This document shows, piece by piece, positions 47,401-58,909 of a stretch of 64,000 bases of DNA. This DNA is from Pyropia haitanensis. Its lineage: Eukaryota > Rhodophyta > Bangiophyceae > Bangiales > Bangiaceae. Position 1 is the first letter of the stretch. Each line of letters begins with the position of its first letter. The position numbers and the translations under genes were made by a program. The stretch is taken from positions 5,047,756 through 5,111,755 of the forward strand of contig SDUX01000008.1 of assembly GCA_008729055.1 (NCBI GenBank), read 5' to 3'. The notes under the pieces are model-generated. The model was not told where the DNA came from and searched no databases. It saw only the letters and a program-made list of their open reading frames with translations.

Positions 47401-48458
47401 CAAGACGGGCTGTTTCGGTGGCGGGGACCCTTGCGGACTTGCGTTGGATCTTGGTTTCACGCAAGCCAGTCTGCTGGAATTTCGTGCGGAGTCTGCTTTC
47501 GTCCGCAAGACTGTCATGCTTGTTCGGCCTGTTGAGGATCTCCCGCGCCACGACGGGTCAACGACGGTCAGAGTGTACCCAATCAGCGGCCGGGACGGAA
47601 CAGGCGTTCAAAGCCTTCGGCGGTCTTGGCTCCACCTGCACCAGCGCAGGCTTCTCGCTCTTCCGCTGAGACAGCAGCGGCTCGTTTACCTGTGCCAGCG
47701 CCGCAGTGGAGCCGCACACCTCAAGGCGGAGTATCACCTCCACCATACCGCAGGCCGCCAGCGTCCGACATGTACACCTCGGTGGATGCCGTTTCCATGG
47801 CGATTCCGCTTCGTCGACAGCGACGGGGAAGCGGGCGTGCTGAGGGGAGGAGGAGGCGGGAGAGGAAGCTACCATCGGCTGGAGTGAAGTTGACGGCGGG
47901 CGCCATCCCCGTGCCGCGCCACCGTTTCCAGTCGCAATAGGCAGCAGTGGCTGCCGTTCAGTAGCGCCCAGGAACGCCCGTCATCACTGCGACCCGCAGG
48001 GACGAGAACGGGGGGGAAGCGGACGGGTGGGGGAGAGTGAAGATGAGGGCTCCGCAGAGGGCGGGAGACGTCTGCCGCAATGGCCCAAGCAGAAGCGAAT
48101 CCGCAAGGTACTCTGCGGTGACCCCCAAGCCGCCTTGCGGTCATTGGCAACGTTCCAAGACGCGGATTGCATGCAGCCCTACTACGTGAAGCGTTTCGGT
48201 CCGTCTTCATGGGTGGTTTTGGACGCCCGGACAATTCAGCTCCAGGCGCCTGCCTATCCCCGTATGAAATGCACTTGTGGTAGGATCACCAAACTAGTAT
48301 GTAGAATAACGTAGCGGGGTCAACGGCCTTCGAACCGACCGGGCAATCGAGCAGAGGGTAGCCGTCGTCCGAGCACACCCAAGCACGAGTCTATGCAATG
48401 ATCCCACTTCGTCTTGTCTCTCTGCGCTCCCCCCTCGCTACTCGATGCGAGGGAGCGC
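47401..48458. other. Balanced DNA with a possible transposase fragment
   Basis: Several short frames have varied composition. On the plus strand 48027-48314 reads QPYYVKRFGPSSWVVLDART then MKCTCGRITKLVC, resembling the C-x-C-x(n)-C start of a SWIM zinc finger found in MULE transposases, but the terminal His is replaced. On the minus strand 47558-47875 reads MVEVILRLEVCGSTAALAQ. No intact gene; a decayed mobile element is possible. Confidence 0.25.
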
Positions 48459-48467
48459 TTATATAGG
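48459..48467 (+). promoter_or_regulatory. TATA-box-like element
   Basis: TTATATAGG in otherwise GC-rich DNA, about 160 bp before the ATG of the small frame at 48619. Confidence 0.3.
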
Positions 48468-48618
48468 CGCGGAGCAGCTCGCCACAGGCGCGACAAGGCA
48501 CTCCACACCCCCCAGGGAAAGCAAAGCACACAAGCAAATCAATCAGACAGCGCAGCGCGAGGATTCAGCGGCAATCGCCAGCGCGGCCATCGTGTGCCAT
48601 CGAGGATGACATCAGTTG

Positions 48619-48876
48619 ATGGCATGGTATGGACAGTTCCATCGCGTTCCATCAGCTTACAGCAATGACACGTCGGCGTCAAATCGATTGCACGACAATC
48701 GTGTCAGCAGCACCAGCGACATCCAGATCCGTCTAGAAGTGTCGCGTGGTGACAGGGTACACAGCGGGGATGACGCCACCGTGTTAGACAGCGAGGCCGC
48801 GCGTGGCCGCACGAAATTGACGACAGCAGCGTCAGGAAGGGATTCACAGCACTATGTCGAAGGGCCGACACCCTAA
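48619..48876 (+). CDS. Small open frame, 85 residues, unknown
   Basis: ATG 48619 (MAWYGQFHRVP), balanced residue use, ends DSQHYVEGPTP. Downstream of a TATA-like element. No similarity recognised; could be a non-coding or transposon-derived sequence. Confidence 0.2.
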   Translation: MAWYGQFHRVPSAYSNDTSASNRLHDNRVSSTSDIQIRLEVSRGDRVHSGDDATVLDSEAARGRTKLTTAASGRDSQHYVEGPTP

Positions 48877-48882
48877 ATCAAA

Positions 48883-48890
48883 TATATAAG
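48883..48890 (+). promoter_or_regulatory. TATA box (TATATAAG)
   Basis: Located 40 bp before ATG 48923, the spacing expected when the leader is very short. One of the clearest TATA elements in the window. Confidence 0.4.
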
Positions 48891-48922
48891 TCCCTCGTCT
48901 TTTGGATTGGGTTCTACCCAAC

Positions 48923-49762
48923 ATGGAAAAAATCACTACCCAACCAGCTGAGAACGACACAGAAAATTCCTTTGAAGTCAGCAGACTTGACCGCGACAGA
49001 TTCGGCCTGATGCCGACAGTCCGTGCGAGGGTGCCACCGCATCGGCGACGCTCCTCCCTCTTCCCCTCGGCGCACGCGGTCAAGGCTGGCTAGCCCCTCC
49101 AGGTCGGGTTCGATTGGACACGCGGGTTGCTAACCCCCCCCCGTCCCGTCCGCGCGCCTTTGGCCGAGAAGGATGCGGGCAGAAAAGCGCGCATGCGCGG
49201 GCACGTACGGTCCCGCTTCTGCCCATGCAGTCGACACGCACAGAAAACAGCACTCTGGTTCAATGCGCATGCTCCAACCAAGCCACCTGCACCGATCGTG
49301 GAAACTACCGGTGGTGGAGGTCGCAGCCACGCTGGTGCGGCAGCCTCCGCCTACAGCAGCGCAAAAGTGCTGGGGGCAGTGCCGCGCTCCCATCCGCCGG
49401 CGCCGGCCGCGGCTACGGCGGCGGCCACCCAAGACCGGTGCAGCGGCAGCGGCGGCTGGGTCCACCCTCCGCCGCCACCACTCTGGGCGGCTATAGACGA
49501 TGGGGAGGGCTGGCAGCGAACAGCCCGCTCGCGTCGAGATGGCGCGCGACATCTACCGAGGACTCCCGCTCCCGACTTGACTCGTGTTTCCGCCCTGACC
49601 AGAGGGCCACCAACGTCACAACCGACGCCTACGATGGCGTCTCGCTCTGCGAGAACCGTTCTGAACCATCTGACCATCGCGTCGCAAGAGCATTCAGCCT
49701 ACTCGGCGTTTGTTTGCGCTGGTTGGATCGATCGACTCTGTTCTATACCAGGGTGTTTGTGA
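48923..49762 (+). CDS. Possible spliced gene, unknown
   Basis: ATG 48923 opens MEKITTQPAENDTENSFEVS (57-residue frame with stop at 49091-49093). In the same frame, from about 49231 after an acceptor CCCATGCAG, an open stretch of varied residues runs to 49762 (HAQKTALWFNAHAPTKPP; later ASRSARTVLNHLTIASQEHS). I could not find a donor whose phase joins them, so the join is hypothetical. No family recognised. Confidence 0.25.
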
Positions 49763-50789
49763 GGTGCTGTGAACCGGACGCCCACCACGTCACCACCCAG
49801 CAGGGCCAGTAAGGACCGGACGGGCGGGGAAAAAAGGCCACCCCGCTCCCATTCCAACCTCATCCCTGTGGTGAACGGCAGGCCGTCTGTCCACCACCGC
49901 CTCCCGCGGCCGGCCCCAACACCGACGCCGCGTCACCGCCCGCCTCGGCCACCGACAGCCACCCGTCTCCGCCGCGCGCCTCCGCCGCCGCCGTCGCGGC
50001 CACCCCGTTGGACCCTCCAAAAAGCCAGACGCCGCGTCCGTCGGCGCCCCCCGCCGCGGGAACCGCCATGCGGCCAGGGGTGGGGGGGGGGGGGGGGGGG
50101 GGGGGGCCCCCGCCCTTGCCCGAACCGGCTCGGGCGCGTGCGGGTAGCCACGTCCGAGACGGTGGCAACCAGCCGACGCGGCGTCGCGTCCGCCGCGCAC
50201 GGCCCCGCGGCGGACGCCCCGCCCGTCCAGAGGTCCGACCGCCGGCGGGATGCAACCGGGGGGGGACGCGACGGCGGCCACCACACCCCCGACGGCGGGG
50301 CTTCCCGTGCGGGACGCGCGGCCCGCTGATCGTTTCGATGGCGGTTGCCTCTGGGTTGACCCGGGGTTGGCCTTTGGGTCTGTCCATTCCCATCCACACG
50401 CAGAGCCACACCCGTTCCTCGCGGCCGCGCCGGCCAGTCGACCACCAAACGGTGGTCCAATTCTCTCACTGAAAAACAAGCCACGAAAATACCGTTTGGA
50501 TGGCCGCGTGAGCGCGCGGACCGCACCAGCGGGAAACGTGCCGCCCGCTGGCACCGCGCTGCCACACGGGCGGCAGCGGGGTCCTCCATTCGGGGATGCA
50601 CCGCGGGTGGCCCGGATCTCAACGGGTTTGCCCTCGCTGCCGTATATCCAGCCCCTCGCGGGGAACCCGGAAAGGACCAAGGACCGCGCCGGCCGCCGCG
50701 GATCCGGGTCACCCGCGGCGGGGCGCCCATCGTCGCACGCCCACGCCACAGCGGCGACGCGGCGCGGGGCGGCGCACGCGGGCAGCGCG
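49763..50789. other. Balanced DNA, no secure gene
   Basis: Long open frames overlap on both strands (for example minus 49790-51097 containing RYFRGLFFSERIGPPFGG), but none has a recognisable domain or clear superiority. A G-run of about 25 lies at 50082-50106. Confidence 0.3.
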
Positions 50790-50795
50790 TGGGCC

Positions 50796-50827
<32 letters not shown>

Positions 50828-51330
50828 ACGCCGCGCGCCCGCTGCGCTCCCCCCCCCCCCCCCCCCCCCCGCCGCCCCGCCGCCGCCCCCCCCCGCGTGC
50901 ACCGACCGACCATTCCCCCCCGCTCTGTCGGCCAATGCGCCGCGGCGGGCGTGGGCGACCCCTCGGCGCGGCGGACGCGGACGCGGCGGCGGTGGGCACA
51001 CCCCGCTCCCCCCCCCCGGCGCATCCCCCCCCCCCCCCCCCCCCCCACCCACTGCGACCGCCCCCCCCCCCCCCCACCCCCCCCCCCCCCCCCCCACCCC
51101 CCCCCACCCCCCCCCACCACCCCGCCCCCTGCCGCCCCCCCCCGTCCCGCCACGACCGCCACACCCCCCCCCGCGCCGCCGCCGCCGCCGCCGCCCCCCC
51201 CACCACCCCCCCCCCCCCCGCCGCCGCCGCCGCGCCCTCGCGCCCCCCGCGCGCCCCCGCGGCGCGGCACGCCGCCAGTGCGCGGCGCCGCCGCCGCCGC
51301 CGCCGCCCGCGCCGCGCCCCCCCCCCCCCC

Positions 51331-51361
<31 letters not shown>

Positions 51362-52112
51362 GTGCCCCCCCGCCGCCGCTGCCGCGTCGTGCGGCGGCCG
51401 CGTCGCCGCGTCGCGGCGGCGGTGGTGCCATGGCGCGTGGCCACATCCAGTGGCCTCCCCCCCCCCCCGCGCCTCGTTGGCACCGCCACACAGCGCAGCA
51501 CCCTATCCCCATCACGTTTGTCTTCCCCCCCCCCCCGCCCCCCAGCTGCTCCGTCCTCTCCCGCCACGCCCCCGCCACCCCCCCACCCAACGGTCCCTGC
51601 CACCCCACCACGCCCGCCGCCGCCGTCGGCATCCCTCCCCAGCGCGGGGGTCACCAACACCCGCAGCGTGGCCGCCCACACACCCCCCCAACCCACCCCG
51701 CTGGTAGACCGGGGTGCGCTGCCAGTGACGGCGCCCCCCCCCCCCCCCCCCCCCCCCCTTGCCCGCCTTCCTCTTTCCGCCAGTCGCAACCGCCCCCCCC
51801 CCACGCGCGGCGCGCTTCCCAGCCGCCGGCGCCGTCTACTACCCCTCCGCCCCTCCCCCCCCCCCTCCCCACCTCGGCAGTCCCACCCCTCGCCCGTCAC
51901 CCCCGCGCGTGCCGTCACCGCCGCCGACCGGCGGCGTGCACACCGCCACGCCACCCGCGTCGCGCACACCCCCCCCCCCCCCCCCCCACCACGCCAGCCT
52001 CGCCCCCCCCCCCCTCCCCGCCACTAGCCGTGACGTGGTGTCCAGCGACGGCGCGCCCACCCCCCACGGCCGCCGCCGCCGCCGCCACGAGGCACGGACG
52101 GGCCGTCTGCGC

Positions 52113-52143
<31 letters not shown>

Positions 52144-54174
52144 GCGGCGCGGCGCGTCTCCCCCTCCCCCCGCCCCCCCCCGTCCGCGGCGGCGGCCGCC
52201 GCATCACCCCACCGTCGCGGCCGCCGCCGCCGCCGCCGCCGCGCGTCTCTCTACCCCACCGCCCGTCGCGGGCGGCGCCGCACCGGGGCGGCGGCGCCCA
52301 CGCAGCGCGGGCGCAACGCACCCCCCCCCCCCCCCTCCCCTCCCCCCTCCCCCCCCCCAGCTCCCGCCAGCCGCCGCCGCCACTGCCCGTCGCGTCTACA
52401 CCCCGACGCCACCACCCCCCGTCGTCGGCCGCCACCGTCACGGCGGTACCACCCCCCCCCCCCGCCGACGCGTGCGCACAATACCACCAATGGCATACCC
52501 GCGGCGGCCGCCGCCGGCGGCGGCCGGCGGGCACCGCCGCGGCACGGGGCAAGGGCGGAAAACCCGCGGCACGGGGCGGGGGTGCGCTTTCCTTCCCCCC
52601 CCCGCCTCACCCCCCTCCCCCCACGCGACGCGGTGGGCGTGGCGCCCACGGAACCACCACCACCGCCCGCCGGCGGTCGCGGTGGGGCGACGCCGCCGCC
52701 AGCGGGTGGCACCGCCTCCTCCCCCCCCCCCCCCCCCCCGCCGCCCCTCTCTCCGTGTCCCACCGGGGACGGCGGGCCGACGACGCGGCGGCGGCGGTGG
52801 GGGTGGTGGTGGTGGTGGTGGCGGCGGCGACGCGCGGCGGCGGGCGTGGCGGCGGGGTTCCCGCTCCCCCCTCCCCCCCCCCGCGCGCTGCCGGCGTGGC
52901 TATCGCCGACCGGCGGGGGGGGGCGCGCCACCGGCCGGTGCGCGTCGGCGGCGGCGGGGGGCGGCGGTGGGCACTGGCGGCTCTACGCTCCTCCTTCCCC
53001 CCCCCCCCCCACCCCTGTAACCCGTCGCCTCGTAGGCCGTGGAGGGTGCGGGGGGTGCACCCGCGGTCTGCCGACGCGGCGGCGGCACGGTCGGGTAGCG
53101 CATCGTCCCCCCCCCGCCTCCCCCCCCCCCCCCCCCCTCCCCCCCCACCCGCCGGCCGCTGCCACCGCCGCACCCCGCCCCGGCTGTCACCGCGTCGCGG
53201 CGTGCAGCGGTGCGGCTGGCGGCGTGACAACCGCCGAGGCAGCCGCCATTGGCGGCTGGCGCTCTGGCCGGCCGGCCCGCCGTGCCGCGGTGGTGACGGG
53301 CGGCCGTTGGGGGCGACCGCGGTGGGGGGGGGGGTGGGGGGGGGTGGTGTGGCGGATGCGGGGGGGGACGAGGCTGGGGTTGGGGGGGGGGGGGGGGGGT
53401 GGTGGCTGCCGAGGGGTGCTGGTGGTGGCGGTGGGTAGGCAGGCAGACAGGCAAGCAGGTAAGCAAGCAGGCAGGAAGGCAGGCAGGCGGCAAGGTAGGC
53501 AGGCAGGCAGGCAGGCAGGCAGGCAAGCAGGCAGGGGGGCGGGCGGGCGGGTGGGCAGGGAGGCAGGCAGCCGCGGCGCCCCCCCCCCCCCCCCCCCCCC
53601 GACCCGCCCACCGCCGCGCGCCGCCGCGGCGCGCCACCCCCACTGCCGCCCATAAGAGCGCCGCCACCCGTGGCGTACGGCCCCCGCCACCCCCCCCCCC
53701 CCCCTCCCTCCCCCCCTCCCCCCCCCCACGCCACCGGTAGCCCCACCGCCACTGTGCGTGCGCGCGCGGTCGTCGTCGGGCAGCCGCGTCGGCGACGGGC
53801 GGTGCTGTGCCCTTTGGCGAGCACCCCACCGCCGGCCGCACCGCACGCCGCGGCGGGCGTGTACATACGGCGGCGGCGGCGCGGCGGGGCGGCGGGCTCG
53901 GCGGCACGGCCGGCGGCTGGACGCGGGCGCGGTGGTGGCGGCGCGGGCGGTCGGGTCGTCCCCTTTCCCACCCCCCCCCCCAACCCCCCCCGGTCCCCCT
54001 CCATCCGCGGTCTGTCTCGCCCCTCGCTCCGGCGCCCCATCGCTGTGGCTTGCCCCCCCCCCCCCCCCCCCCCCCTTTTTCCCCTTTTGTTCCCCCACCG
54101 CGGCGTTGCCCTTTTTTTTTTTTTTTGCCCATTCCCCGCTTCCCCTCGCGCCGGCTGTCCGACCCCCCCCGGCC
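50790..54174. other. Poly-C/poly-G desert
   Basis: Plus strand is filled with C-runs of 10-27 (50798-50827, 50843-50869, 51027-51046 and many more to 52000), then mixed GC repeats, G-runs (53324-53345, 53381-53398) and a T14 run (54112-54126). Frames are Pro/Arg or Gly/Arg. No gene. The last ~100 bp may be the leader of the gene at 54175. Confidence 0.5.
53431..53573 (+). repeat. Degenerate (GGCA)n microsatellite
   Basis: Tetranucleotide array of GGCA/AGGC units with scattered A/G substitutions; a pure stretch of seven units lies near 53496-53525. Confidence 0.9.
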
Positions 54175-55103
54175 ATGGCGTCCGCCTGCCGCCCATGCCG
54201 CCGCCCCCGCGGCGCCGCCACCGCGCTGGCCGTTGCCGTCGCGGCGGTGGCGGCGGCGGTCTTGGCACTGGCGGCCGCCGCGGCGGTGGTGGTCGGCATC
54301 CCCCCCCCCCCCCTCCCCCTCCCGGGGTCACCGCCACCACCACCACCACCCCCACCACCACCACCACCACCACCACCCCCCCCCCCCGGCGCCGCCGCCG
54401 CCCACCACCACCCCCCCGCCCCCCCCCCCCCCCCCACTACGCTGCACCCGGCACCGCGTGTGCGACCGACGGCGGTGGCGGCCGCGGCTGTGACGCTGGC
54501 GGCGGCTACTACTGCCGGCTCGGCTGGGCGGCCGCGGCGGCCACGTGCCGCCGCTTTGTGCCGCCGTGCGCCGCGTGTGGCACCGCGGCGGTCGCGTGCT
54601 GGGATGGGTTTGTGTGTCGCGCCGCGGTGCGGGGGGGGGCGCCGGCGTGTGTGCCGTGGGGGGGGGGGGGGGGGCCGACGCGGGTGGGTGTGGCGCCGGC
54701 GGCGGCGGTGGGGGGGGGGTGGGGGTGGGGGTGGGGGGGGGGGGGATGGGGGGGTCCCACCGGGGAGGAGGACACGCCACCGCCGCCGCCGCCAATGGCA
54801 ACGGCAACGGCAACGCCGCCGCCGCCGCCGCCAATGGCAACGGCAACGCCGCCGCCGCCGCCGCCAATGGCGTCGGCGACGCCGACGCCACCGCCGCCGG
54901 CATCGACGCTGCCGCCATGGGCGCGCCCGCCCCCGCCCGCCGACGCGACGCCCGCCGCCGCGGCGGCGGCGACAGCGGCGGCGACCGCCGGCGGGCACCG
55001 CCGGTACGCGCAGTACCTGCAAGACTACTCGGACCCAGAGGCGTACCGTGAGGCGTACCAGAGCGTCTACGCGCTGTACCTGGCCAGCCTGGAACGGAAA
55101 TGA
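54175..55103 (+). CDS. Secreted or membrane-anchored Cys-rich protein with Pro-rich repeats
   Basis: About 309 residues once one base is restored in the C-run near 54300-54313 (929 nt plus one is a multiple of three). ATG 54175 starts MASACRPCRRPRG and is followed by a long hydrophobic Ala/Val helix (about 15-43), a signal anchor or signal peptide. Next come Pro and Thr tracts, then a Cys-rich module of about 70 residues (GTACATDGGGGRGC, YYCRLGW, CRRFVPPCAACG, CWDGFVCR, ending CVPW) with nine cysteines, suggesting disulfides outside the cytosol. After it are three PPPPPPMATAT-type repeats and a helical tail RRYAQYLQDYSDPEAYREAY. Cell-surface or wall role is plausible; no named family. Confidence 0.6.
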
Positions 55104-55716
55104 GGGCGGGGGGGGGGGGGGGGGTGTGGTGGCCGTCGCCTCGTGGGTCACGGCGTGGGTTTGGGGGGGGGGGGGGGGGGGGGGTGCGTGGTGGGTGTGG
55201 CTGGCGTGTATGGCTGGCGTGTCGGTTGGATGGAGGAGCGGGGAAGGGGGGGGGGTGAGAGGGCGGATGGGGTTTGGCGGGGGGGGGGGGGTGGGGGGGG
55301 GGGGGGAGGGGGGTGGTTGTGCCACGGGCGCTGGTTGGGTGTGGGGGGGGGGGACGTGGCGTTGGAGAGGAGGAGCAGGGTAGGGGGGGTGTGGGCGTGA
55401 CCCCGACGGGGGGTGTGGCTGCCGCGGCTGTGTCGCGTCGGGCGGGGGGGGGAGGGATGGGGGGTGGCGGTGGGGGAGGCGGTTGAGCAGCTGGGGGTGG
55501 GGGGGGGGGGGGCGGGGAGGCGGCCGTCGACGCCGCCGGCGGGTGCCGCTCTCGGCCACCGCCGCCGCGCTGGCGCCGCCTCCTCCCCCCCCCCCCCCCC
55601 GCCGCCGCCGTATCCACCCGGTGCGGCGGGTAAAACGCGGGCGGTTTGCGTCGTCGTTTGTGTCGGCCGGTGCCGCCGTCGGGGGGGGGAGGAGCGCCTC
55701 GACGAGAAAACAGAGG

Positions 55717-55747
<31 letters not shown>

Positions 55748-56358
55748 GGAGGACCGCGGCGTAGGGCGCCGGCGGCGGCCGTCGGCCGCCGCGTCCCTCC
55801 CGCCCGCGGGGGTCGTCGGCTGGTGCCCCTTTTGGCTGACGATGGGCAGGGGGCGACGGGGACGGTGGGTGGGCCGCCACGCGGGTGGTCCGTGGCGGCG
55901 GCGGTACCGCCCGCCCACACCTCCCTGCCGCGGGCCACCCGCACGGCTACAGCGGGCGCGCGGCGGCGGCGGACTCCGCCCCGCCCGCGGTCCGTCCACA
56001 AGGGCACGAGCCCGTGTCCGCCGCGACTCTGCCCGTGGTGCGTCGGTCTCTGCGCTCTCTGCTGCGGTGTTTTTTTTTGTTTTTTTTTTTGCGCTTCTCG
56101 CATTTGGCGTGCAGCGTCGGGATTGGCCAGCCGGCCGGCCCCGCCGGCAAGTCGCTTCGGATGCGCGGCCGCTTCCACGCGCGGCCGCGCCCGTCGACCA
56201 CCGCCGTCGCCGCCCCCGCACCCCCACCGGCGCCACCCGCCTCGTCCGCTCCCCCCAGTCTACCTTCCTCCCACACCCCCGGCCTGCCACTGTCACCCAC
56301 CTGCTCTCCTTCCTCGAGACACTCGCTCATTGTTGACACGCGCCGCCGTCGCGTTTCC

Positions 56359-56391
<33 letters not shown>

Positions 56392-56453
56392 CTTCCGCCG
56401 GCCGCGTCCACCCCCGCCCCCCGTCGGTCCCACCCGCCGCGGCGCTCCCCGTC
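55104..56453. other. G-run spacer and 5' region of the CGL160-like gene
   Basis: Begins with many poly-G runs (55109-55124, 55157-55184, 55280-55312, 55719-55747), then GC-rich DNA, a T-run (56069-56092) and a C-run of about 30 just before the next gene (56360-56390). Frames on both strands are low complexity. No gene. Confidence 0.45.
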
Positions 56454-57266
56454 ATGGCGTTTGTGAGCGGCACCCCGCTCAGCCACGTCGGCGGCCGCGC
56501 CCACCACCCCGGCGGTGGCCTCCGCCGACGCCACCGGCTGTGGCGGTGTGCGCCAGCGTCGGCGCCGCCGACGGCGCCGCCGACGCCGCCCGCGGCGGGC
56601 GGCGGCCGCCCGCCGCCACGGTGTGGGGCGCTCGAGGAGAGCAAGAAGCGGAACAAGTACAACATCCCCGACCTCAATGACCAGTACCGCGCGGAAGTGG
56701 CGGCGGTGGAGCGCAAGTATGGCGGCCGGCCGGGGTCGTCCACGGCCGCCGCCGCCGCCGCCGCCGCGCGCCCGCGGCGGCCGCCCACCGGGTCGGTCTT
56801 GTACCAGCCGCCGACGGGCGGCGGCGGTGGCACCGCCGCCCCCCCCTCCACCACCGCCGACCCGGGGGTGGACCGCGCGGCGGCGCTCGCGCCGTACCGC
56901 CGCGTGCAGCGCGCGCTCGTCGGGGATACGCTGACGCTTGGCGCGCTGGCCGTTGCCGCCGCCTGGGCCGCCCTCCCCCCCACCGACGCCCGCTCCGTGG
57001 CGGTTGGCGTCGGCGGGGGCCTCGCGTACGTGTACCTCCTCGGCCGGGGGGTGGACCGCCTCGCCGACGGGGCGGCCGCGGGCGGCGGCACCGCCGGGGC
57101 GGCCGACGGGCTGGCGCCCGCGCGGATCGCCATTGCGGGGCTGCTGCTGGTGGGCGCCGCCCGCAGTGGGGGGGCCGTCCACGTGCTGCCGGCGCTGGCG
57201 GGGTTTTTTGTGTACAAGGTGGCGGCGTTGCTGCCGCTGCTGACGGGCGCGGCGTTTGAGGACTGA
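56454..57266 (+). CDS. CGL160/AtpI-like plastid membrane protein (ATP synthase assembly)
   Basis: 270 residues, intronless. The N terminus (MAFVSGTPLSHVGGRAHH, Ala/Arg/Pro-rich to about residue 55) looks like a plastid transit peptide. A charged segment KKRNKYNIPDLNDQYRAEV follows. The C-terminal ~110 residues hold four hydrophobic helices; GGGLAYVYLLGRGVDRL and the last helix HVLPALAGFFVYKVAALLP match the conserved LYLRMLG-xxVD and ELIPxLxGFFTYK patterns of CGL160 and of bacterial AtpI/UncI. In plants CGL160 is a thylakoid protein that promotes CF1Fo ATP synthase assembly, including the c-ring. The assignment rests on motif memory, so other four-helix thylakoid proteins remain possible. Confidence 0.6.
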   Translation: MAFVSGTPLSHVGGRAHHPGGGLRRRHRLWRCAPASAPPTAPPTPPAAGGGRPPPRCGALEESKKRNKYNIPDLNDQYRAEVAAVERKYGGRPGSSTAAAAAAAARPRRPPTGSVLYQPPTGGGGGTAAPPSTTADPGVDRAAALAPYRRVQRALVGDTLTLGALAVAAAWAALPPTDARSVAVGVGGGLAYVYLLGRGVDRLADGAAAGGGTAGAADGLAPARIAIAGLLLVGAARSGGAVHVLPALAGFFVYKVAALLPLLTGAAFED

Positions 57267-57891
57267 GGCGGCGCACGGGGGAGGGTGGGCGGGTCAGGCG
57301 GGGGGGGGGTGGAGGGGTGGCGGGGGGGGGGGGGAGGGGGTACGCAGGCGCGATTCCGGGCGGCGTGGTGGTGGCAGTGGAGTGTGGGGGCGGCGGGGGG
57401 GGGCGGGGTGCGCAGTAAGGGGGCGGCGGGGGGGGGGGGGGGCGGGAGGGGAATGGGGAGTCGCAGCGGCGGCGCGCACGCCGCCCGCGCGCGGCGGTCG
57501 CGCGGCCGTGCCACTGGCGCGGGCGGCGGCGGCCGCACGGCGCGCGGGCGTGCGCGCCCATCGGGCGGTGGGTGGCGCGCGCGGCGGCGGGCGGTGGGCG
57601 GGGTGGGGGGGGCGGCGCCCCCCCCCCCCCCCGCAGGGCCGCCCGCGACGCGGGTGTGCAAACGCACGCGGTCACCGGCGGCACCCCCGCCGTGGCGGCA
57701 GCGAGTGGCGGCGGCCGCGGCGGCCGCGGCGCGGCAACGGCAGCAGGCAGGCGCCGTGCTGGCCGCGGCGGCCCGTCGCCGCGCCATCCCCGCCCGCGGT
57801 CGTCGCGACGCGGCGCGCCGCCGTCTGCGCTCTGCCCTCCCCCCCCCCCCCTCCCCTCCCCTTTCCCCCTGCTCCCCCCTGCGCACGGCCT
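57267..57891. other. Convergent spacer
   Basis: Between the stop of the CGL160-like gene (plus) and the stop of the next minus-strand gene. G-runs at 57300-57340 and 57425-57445. No gene. Confidence 0.5.
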
Positions 57892-58571
57892 TTACCCCCA
57901 GCCGGCATAGTAGCCCGCCGACAGGCGGAGGCGGTGGCGGGCGCCCGCGGCTCCCCCCCCCGCCACGGCGGTGGCGGCCCACGCGGTGAAGGCGGCCGGC
58001 GGCAGGGACCGCACGCTGCACTGCGCCCACAGGCGGCTGTCGTGGGGCGGGGGTGGGGGGGGGAGCGGCGGCGGGGGGGGGGGGATGGGGGGGGGGGGGG
58101 AGCCATGCAATAGACCCGCTCTGACCTCACACGCCACGGCCAAGCAACCGGGTTAGCTTTCCGGCACCGCAGCCGCGGGGGGGGGGGGGGGGGCGGCGAC
58201 ACCGCGGCTTCCCCTCTGTCCATCCCCCCCCCACCCCCCCCCACCTGTGTACTCGCGTGCCGCCCCCCCCCCGGACCCCCCTACACCTCACGCCGCACCA
58301 CCACACGTGCACCCCCCCCCCGGAAAAGAGGACACGTACGCAAACAGCGCGTCCGCGGCACCCCCCCCCCCCTCCTCATCCACCAGCCCCAGCCACCCGC
58401 CCAGCAGCGCGTCGGCAACGGCCGCCCCCCCCACCGCCGCGGCGAGCCGACCCGCCGCGGCGGGGCTGCCGCCGACCGGTCCCAGCACCGCGGCGAGCAG
58501 CGCCGCCCACTCGGGGGGTGACAGCCGCCGCGCCACCGCGACCGTCGCCCCTGACAGCGCGGGGGGGGGTG

Positions 58572-58657
<86 letters not shown>

Positions 58658-58707
58658 TGTTGCCGTTGCCAGTGTCGTGGTCGTTGCCGCCGTCGGCGGC
58701 CGCCGCT

Positions 58708-58739
<32 letters not shown>

Positions 58740-58868
58740 GGCAACCGGGGCAAGGTCGGCGGCCAGGCGGGCGACGCGGTCAACAGCGGCGGCGGGCGCC
58801 CGCACCGCGCTGTCACGGGCCGACGCGTCGACGGCGGCGCCATCGGCCAGCAGCGCCGGGGTGCCGCC

Positions 58869-58909
<41 letters not shown>

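Noticed and set aside
48331..48360. TTCGAACC-containing sequence as a tRNA T-arm
   Set aside because: Flanking bases cannot form the T-stem and no acceptor or anticodon stem is found; a similar string at 40657 is also isolated.
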